Shown here in pieces: positions 57,763 to 64,000 of a DNA stretch of 64,000 bases (positions are counted from its first letter, which is position 1; each line of letters starts with the position of its first letter). The notes under the pieces were generated by a model. It searched no databases. It was given only the letters and a program-made list of their open reading frames with translations, and was not told the DNA's origin. Both the position numbers and the translations under genes were made by a program. The stretch is from assembly GCF_036785885.1 (NCBI RefSeq), contig NC_092317.1, positions 4,404,501 to 4,468,500 of the forward strand. Reading direction: 5' to 3'. This stretch comes from Coffea arabica (Eukaryota; Streptophyta; Magnoliopsida; Gentianales; Rubiaceae).

Positions 57763-59718
57763 TTCGTTTCGTTCCATGGTTTTCTGTCACCGGTCAATTG
57801 TCTGTTTACTAATTAATCGATAAACATGGTCGAATCATTTACCACGGAATCAAAGCCAAAAGCTGCGATGCCACGAAACTACTTATTTTATTCCTAAGTT
57901 AAAGAAAATTGATGATAAGATCATCAAAAACAGTACATTAAACTATATGAATTTAATTGTAAAATTACCAAATGATAATATACATTTTCTTCGCGGTTAG
58001 AGACACGTAGTACTATTAGAGAGTTTTGTCTCGTTTTACCCAAAAAAAAAACAGAGAGAGAGAGAGTTTTGTCTCGTTTTGACTGGTCTATGATATGGAG
58101 TCCATGAAATGTTTTGATAAAATGTACGATGGACTGATGGTCACACGTTTTCCGCAGAAGTCGTACAAGGGGCAGAGCGAGGACTCTTGAGAGGGATGGA
58201 TCATGCATGATTCATGAGCGCAGCCGGGGCGAAGTTCAATGCATGAGCTTCTGTATCCCTATCAGCACTCTTGGGAAAGGAACAACAATAATAATAATAA
58301 TAATGGACGCTCTCGAGACTTTAGCTAAGATAATTTCAATTGGTAATTTTACGATAAAAATATATTTCAAAATTTTTAAAAAATATATTTAAATATAAGC
58401 GTATGTATTCTTCATTTGATAAATTAAATAGGATTGAGATATTTGTACAAATGCCTTGAGGCACTAGGTAAAAAAAAAAAAAAGTTAATAGTAATAACTG
58501 GAAAACGAGAAATTCCAAAAATCGTGGGAAACACGAATATGTGTGTTGGATTCCATGTTTGATATCCAGGCTTGTTGCGTGATGGAATTGCATGGGGTCT
58601 TGTCTGTGGAGTATGGACCACGCCAATTAGAACATTATTATTTTTGGGAAGAGATGTGGATCATCATCGTCGTCTCCATCTTCTCTTTTTCTGTCCCTTT
58701 GTAACATTTTTAAGCAAAAATTACAGAAAATAGAAGTACCTATATAATTAATGAACAATTTTGTTCTTGTGCATTCGAGGAAAAGAAGAGAAATTCACTT
58801 GATCCGGGGGAGATTCGCACTCCCCTATTAGTCACTTTCTCCTTTCCTCTTCTTCTCTCTTTTCTTCTTCCTTTTCTTCTTCTTTTTATTTTTTGGGATT
58901 GTAGACCTCAAAAATCTTCAAAAACGACTCCAATTTAACCTTTTGCAGGTTGCTGAATCGATGGCCCTAGTTTACTAAATTGAGAAAATTATATATATAT
59001 ATATATACACACGCGCGCGAGTCGAGTAAGAGTTGATTTAGTAGTTAAAGTTAAGGTATTACGGATTAGAAATTTTGAATTATTAAATTTCAATCCTCTG
59101 TCCTATCAAAAAGAAGGAAAGAAAGAAATGGCATAAACGTACGATGTATCTGTGCTTTCATTGGCCTAACATTTTGTGCTTGGCAGGAGGCGGTTTGATT
59201 AGGCCAAGCTTTGCTGGGCCGTTTCCACAAGGACAAACCTTCATTAATGTGTAACGAAAAGGCCAATCCTACACGGACAAGGATGTTTTGCTCAGAGTAA
59301 ACATGTCTCAACTCTGAATGCTATGCGCCACTTTGGACCGACTATTGTGGAAGCCTAGGTCGGCTGTACACCTCGAACTCAACAGAAACCTGCTGCAGTA
59401 ATTTTTATTTTTTCTTTTTTCATGTTACTTTTTGATAATTGAAATATCCCGTGATTCTGATTCTGGGACTTGAAGATTTTGAGTTTAAATCTCTTTTCTA
59501 GCTTTTCACTTTTTAAATTCTACTATCCTTTTACTAGAAAAAAAAAAATGTAAAGAGGCAAAAAGAATGGAAAAAAAAAAATGAGATTATCAGAATTGCA
59601 CTATGGCCAATGACATGATGGATTTATAGCGGGGTTTTATTTCTCAAACTACTGTTTCCTTTTTCATATTTTTCTTTTTACCAAATCTTGCTTACCTTGA
59701 GGAGTAAGTGATGCACCA

Positions 59719-59793
59719 AAAATGTTGGAATCCGACTGATTACTTTAAAAAGGAAAAGAAAAAAAAATGTTGGAATCCGACTGATTACTTTAA
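59719..59793 (+). repeat. Direct repeat of a 28-bp unit
   Basis: AAATGTTGGAATCCGACTGA continuing to TTACTTTAA occurs at 59719-59748 and 59765-59793, separated by an A/G-rich spacer. The copies are identical over the unit, so the duplication looks recent. Confidence 0.9.
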
Positions 59794-60000
59794 TTTTTAT
59801 CCCGACGTTGCTGATTTTTCTAATTAGTTTTAATACGTCAAAACCAACATGCATGATACTACGTTCATAAAACTTATTTAATATCTTGTTAATCCTTGGG
59901 CATCAAAAGCATAATACTACTAGTTGGTTTGATCATATTTTGAAAATTTTTCTTCTACAATTTGATGCACGACTGATAAACCCCACATGATGAAGAAAAC

Positions 60001-63000
60001 CCTAAGAGTACATTTTCCGCTCTAGATTATATTAGGAGTATATGTACTTCCCCACCCAGGTGTACGTACCATGGGGCATGAATAAATTGTTCTTGCATCA
60101 AGAGATAATTTCCTTCTCTTACGTACTGTAATTTCTACAAATGATTACAAGAAGATGACTCCAAGAAAGAACTGAGCTTTCATTTCTATCTGTTTTCCTC
60201 CATTAATCCACATAAACTATAATACTTACCAATAGCTATATATAGGAAAAATAAAAGATCTCATTTTGTTTATTACAAAAACTTTTTCAGCAGAAGAAGA
60301 GCGGGATTTAAGAAATAGAGGAAAATTTAAATCTAGACCCTTAAATTAAATCCTGAAGCCTCGACCTAAAACATAAGATCACACATTTGCACCTCATCAT
60401 CAACAAATTAAAAGGAAAATCCTCATCATTGATCATTCCCTCCCTGGAACAGAACTTCTATCGTGTAATATAAAGCCAGATGAGCTGAGGCGGTGGAAAT
60501 GAATTATCTATGAAAGCAGACGTTTATTGCTTCATTATTCATGCCCACGTCGCTACTTGAATTAACGCTCCTACCTCTCAAAAATCATGTCCCAGAGCAA
60601 TCCTGAAAAAAGAAAAGCAATAAAAAAAATTTTATGTTCTTCTAGTGATAAATTTCTTTTCTTTTTTATTTAAATCTTTTACTGTTGATATTTTCTTCTA
60701 TCCATATCACTATATGCCATGCACAGCTGATCAAAGCTATCGTACAGCGCGAATTGACCGTTGAACCAGTAACCGGATGGAATATTGGAATGGACACCGG
60801 TCGAATGAAGCAATCTTATCACCAGCACAGCAGTATTTCTGTCAGCCTCATTTCACGGTCCAGGAGAAAATTTCTAGGGTCATCTTTTCAGGATGGCAAA
60901 CTAATATCAACCTGTTTAATCATCAGCCTAAAAAATTGTTTAAAATGTTCATAGTCGGTGAAACAGGGCCATATGAACAAGTAATGGTTGGCCATAATAA
61001 ATCAGATGAACACAAAAGTTTAGACACGTAAACATGGGCTTTAATCTATTAAAACTACAAAAAATTGACCTATGCATATTTTTCCGTCATATTTAAGGTT
61101 ATCTTGCCAGGAGCTAGTGGTCATTGGGTCCATGATCGATTGAGTTGCCTGATTTTCTGGTTTTATAAGCAATTATTACGATGGATTGACATATTATCTC
61201 CGAACAGGTAAACCACCTTATCGCAATTAAATTTTTTTTAAAAAAATTACGTGCATAATAAAAACATATGCAAAATGTGACACTTGTTGGATGATGCATT
61301 GGATTTGATGGTCGACTTCTGACTTTGATGGCCAAGAGGATGGGGGAAAATTCTGGGTTTTGACCATTCATTATATGGAGGAAAAACAAGGGAAAATTCT
61401 TCAAGTTTCCAGCCGGGTTCAAACGATTGAATTTCACTTTTTGTTGTTTTAGGTAGCTTAAATTCTACTTCTGTCTTGGGCTTTCCTATATATACTTGGA
61501 TTTAGTATTGAGAAATCCTTCGATTATATATATATATATATATATATATTCACCGTCAACCTTAGTAGTGGTTTCTATTCCTTTTTTTTTATTTGTTTAA
61601 TGATGAAAAAAAAAAAAAAAAAGTGTACGTACTGATTCTCAACCTCAAGCACAAGCATATGTGCAACTTTTCTTCAAGACTGTTTCGAATCTCACTAAAA
61701 CGAGTTTTGACACGATGATAAAGTGGTTGACCATTCCTCATTCGCATACTTGCCTGCCTGTCTCCAAACCCATGGCCGAATAAATCTAAGTCCTTGCTGA
61801 TGATTTCGGGTATTCCTAAATGGCAAGTCAACTCCTTTGAACAAATCTCATTTCCGCTTGACAATCGACACTTGTGTTCCTCAAATCAGAAAATAGGAAG
61901 TTCCATTACCTGATGCCAACCTTTTTATCACTCATCATCTTCTTTTACTTTAGTTTATTTAATATAGCATGATCAGATGGTCTTCTTTTACAAGTAACGT
62001 GATTTTACGTCCAACCTATTATACACGGCCAGAAACCCTAGCTAATTATAACTCTCCTCTCCTCATTCACAATTTATATGCTTCTTTTTTGTTTTCCTTT
62101 TTCAGTTTATATTTATCCAGAAGAAGATTGATATCTATGCTCCATTTTTCTGCGCATATATCATAAGCCCTAATATGAAACAAGCAAGCATCCAAATGAG
62201 GTTACACAAATCGCGTTTGCTAATTATTTTTGTTAAAGAGTAACGCAAATTTACCGGCAAATTACCAAATGAAAAATATTCAATGCTTCTTGGTTCATTA
62301 ATTAATTATGTTCCGACAAAGCAAAGTTTTGTATGTCTCTCACCAAAAGCATCTCAGCATCATCATATGAAAATGTATGTCAAACGTTAATGGTATCAAG
62401 AATGATAAGCCTAGCTAATTAGTATAATGTCAAACTGGGAAAGTTCCTATAACTTGAGAGATATTGCATCACTAGAGATGGAGAAACATGCGGTGCCAAG
62501 GATTGGCATGTGGCCTTGCGTAATTAGCTTAACTAAGTTGGTTTCCATTAATTTTCTTGAACAAAGGGCGGGCTAGTGAAGAGGATAACACCAACTCTGG
62601 AGGGCGGTAATTAAGTATGAAATAATTCGCAGTCAAGGATATGATTACGACTTTGATTTAAACAGAGCCAACTAAACTAACAGGAATAGCTCAATCAGAA
62701 GTAATTAAATAAGTGCTTAATCTATTAAAAAAAAAATTTGCAAGTTTCTTGCTGTACAACAAAGTAAATGTTGGAGTTTGAAAAAGAAGACAAGAATTGC
62801 GAGGTTGATTGTCCATTCAAACTGCACATGTTCAATGTATATACATACATCTTGGTCGTGTATGAGAAATTAAAAGAAACCAACAAAAAAAAAGGGAACG
62901 AACCATATCACTTCATTTTTTTTTTTTTTTTTGATGATCATGCATGATGGCATTCGAGTTGTTTTAGGTCTTCACTAATAGGAGTAGTATTTGTTTAATT

Positions 63001-64000
63001 AAGAGGTGGAGGTGGAGATGAGGAATATTCTGTGATTCTTACCTTCATAGTATTATGCTCTTTACAAGAATATAAGAAAAAGAAAAACTTCAGCAAATTA
63101 TTTGTGCTGGGCTAGATGAAAAGTTTCACCAGAGATTCTTATTCTTAGGTGATCAGCTTTCTTTTCAATAGTTTAGTGAAAAGTGCTGCAAAATTCCTTA
63201 ATCCAACAGCGTTGTGGTAGTTTATATAATGCAAATAGCATCGCCACTTCTCTGTGTTTTCTTCTTTCCTCCATATTTTACACTCTATCACTTTCTAAAA
63301 TTATTCGTACAATAAATGATTAAATCCCTCATCAGCTTGTCCAAATTTCATCCTAGCAAGATTAATGATACAAAGTCAATTTTGATATGCACGTCCATGT
63401 GAAACCAAATTTTTTTTTTTATTTTTAAAAAAAGTGTACATTTGCACAACTTGTTTTCCAAAATTTTCAATGCAATGAATCAAGCCATTTGAGAGCAATA
63501 TTTCGTCATGGGATATGTTTGGTGTTCGACCTTATTCATCCATCTTTGACCCAAAAAAAGTATGTATGGGGGGAAAAAATCAATAGAAGAGAAGGGAAGA
63601 ATTTAACTCAAGTTATCTCGGTTTATTTAATTAATTAGCGGATCTCATTATAGTTTCTAATCAAACAGTCATCCTCCAATGACATGCAATGTATTGAGTG
63701 GTCAAAATGTTCTTTCTAAAAGAATGCAGATGATCAAAGCCGACCTTTCCCAGATCACGACTTTAATTGTTGGAGAAACAAAGAGTCAACAATCTGGACA
63801 TGACCATGTAAACATTCGAGTTAAGAAGTCGCTATTAGCAAGACAAGTTATAGTATCGCACGAGTATCACGCCTTATCATTCAGATTAGCCCCTAAAACA
63901 CGGGAACTTAGTAGCGGCTGCTCACAAACATCATAATATCAACCAAGTCAGACAGCCACCTGCTTCCACATGGCTGCTGGAACCCTTATTTTAATTGGTT
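60001..64000. other. Gene-poor AT-rich region, part 3, to the window edge
   Basis: Four kilobases with no ORF I can tie to a family. The ORFs at 60685-60954, 61114-61437 (-), 61589-61864 (-) and 63679-63936 are short and domain-free. A (TA)n tract is at 61525-61549. It may be the far upstream region of a gene beyond 64000. Confidence 0.5.

Larger units (their letters stand above)
57601..60000. other. Gene-poor AT-rich region, part 2
   Basis: No supported gene. It contains direct duplications at 57688-57762 and 59719-59793, a (TAA)n run at 58287-58302, a TA/CA/CG compound microsatellite at 58991-59019, and a pyrimidine tract at 58850-58890. ORFs at 57924-58208 and 58336-58626 (minus) are without recognisable domains. 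Confidence 0.55.

Noticed and set aside
58808-58824. GGGAGATTCGCACTCCC, which on the minus strand resembles a tRNA T-arm
   Set aside because: The loop reads TGCGAAT rather than TTCRANY, and no acceptor stem, D arm or anticodon arm could be found around it.
60685-61031. Two overlapping ORFs of 84 and 89 codons
   Set aside because: Different frames of the same spacer, no family resemblance.
62480-62520. GCCAAGGATTGGCATG, partly like miR169
   Set aside because: Only the GCCAAGGAT core matches and no long complementary arm was seen nearby.
63679-63936. 85-codon ORF near the right edge
   Set aside because: No recognisable motif or splice context; its composition matches the surrounding spacer.
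1-64000. CRISPR arrays, bacterial operons, viral genes or biosynthetic cluster
   Set aside because: No regularly spaced repeats, no viral proteins, and the genes serve unrelated housekeeping roles.

Overview
The window is nuclear DNA of a flowering plant, almost certainly a eudicot. It is AT-rich and intron-rich, with canonical plant GT-AG and two GC-AG introns, long AT-rich spacers, microsatellites and small DNA-transposon remnants. The protein set is plant-specific: a chlorophyll-pathway methyltransferase, a trihelix factor, two P-class PPR proteins and a plant ACAP-type ARF-GAP. I cannot name the species from sequence alone.

Layout from left to right: 1-1715 (-), 5' part of a CENP-S/MHF1 histone-fold gene cut by the window edge. 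3534-5129 (+), an ASR3-like trihelix factor whose reading frame is broken by an apparent 1-base deletion near 3720. 5797-7424 (-), CHLM, Mg-protoporphyrin IX methyltransferase. 7631-9111, a long-TIR Mutator-like non-autonomous element just upstream of CHLM. 9537-9897, a hAT-like element with a perfect 8-bp target duplication. 12034-21801 (+), a 29-exon GH38 alpha-mannosidase. 22872-25307 (+), an intronless PPR protein resembling At5g12100. 26780-26956, a decayed RNase H-like fragment. 27820-34575 (+), 13-exon SRP68 with a hAT-like insertion in intron 4. 35215-37341 (-), a protein with a degenerate J-like region and two DUF3444 domains. 40533-49403 (+), a 19-exon BAR-PH-ArfGAP-ankyrin protein of the AGD1/2/4 type. 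52225-55332 (-), an intronless PPR protein resembling At5g61990. 55333-64000, nearly 8.7 kb with no convincing gene.

The genes are ordinary housekeeping and organelle-support loci, not a co-regulated cluster. They cover DNA repair, transcription, chlorophyll synthesis, glycan turnover, mitochondrial RNA processing, co-translational targeting and vesicle traffic. The right half (SRP68, ARF-GAP, PPR) appears to keep the order of Arabidopsis At5g61970, At5g61980 and At5g61990, with the DUF3444 gene inserted between SRP68 and the ARF-GAP.

I joined exons by hand from splice consensus, reading phase and remembered family sequence. Exon phases close in every multi-exon model. I found no convincing undescribed biological system. 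The most useful observations are the broken trihelix gene, the transposon in the CHLM upstream region, two GC-AG introns, a perfect 22-bp hairpin in the MHF1 intron and the conserved gene order.
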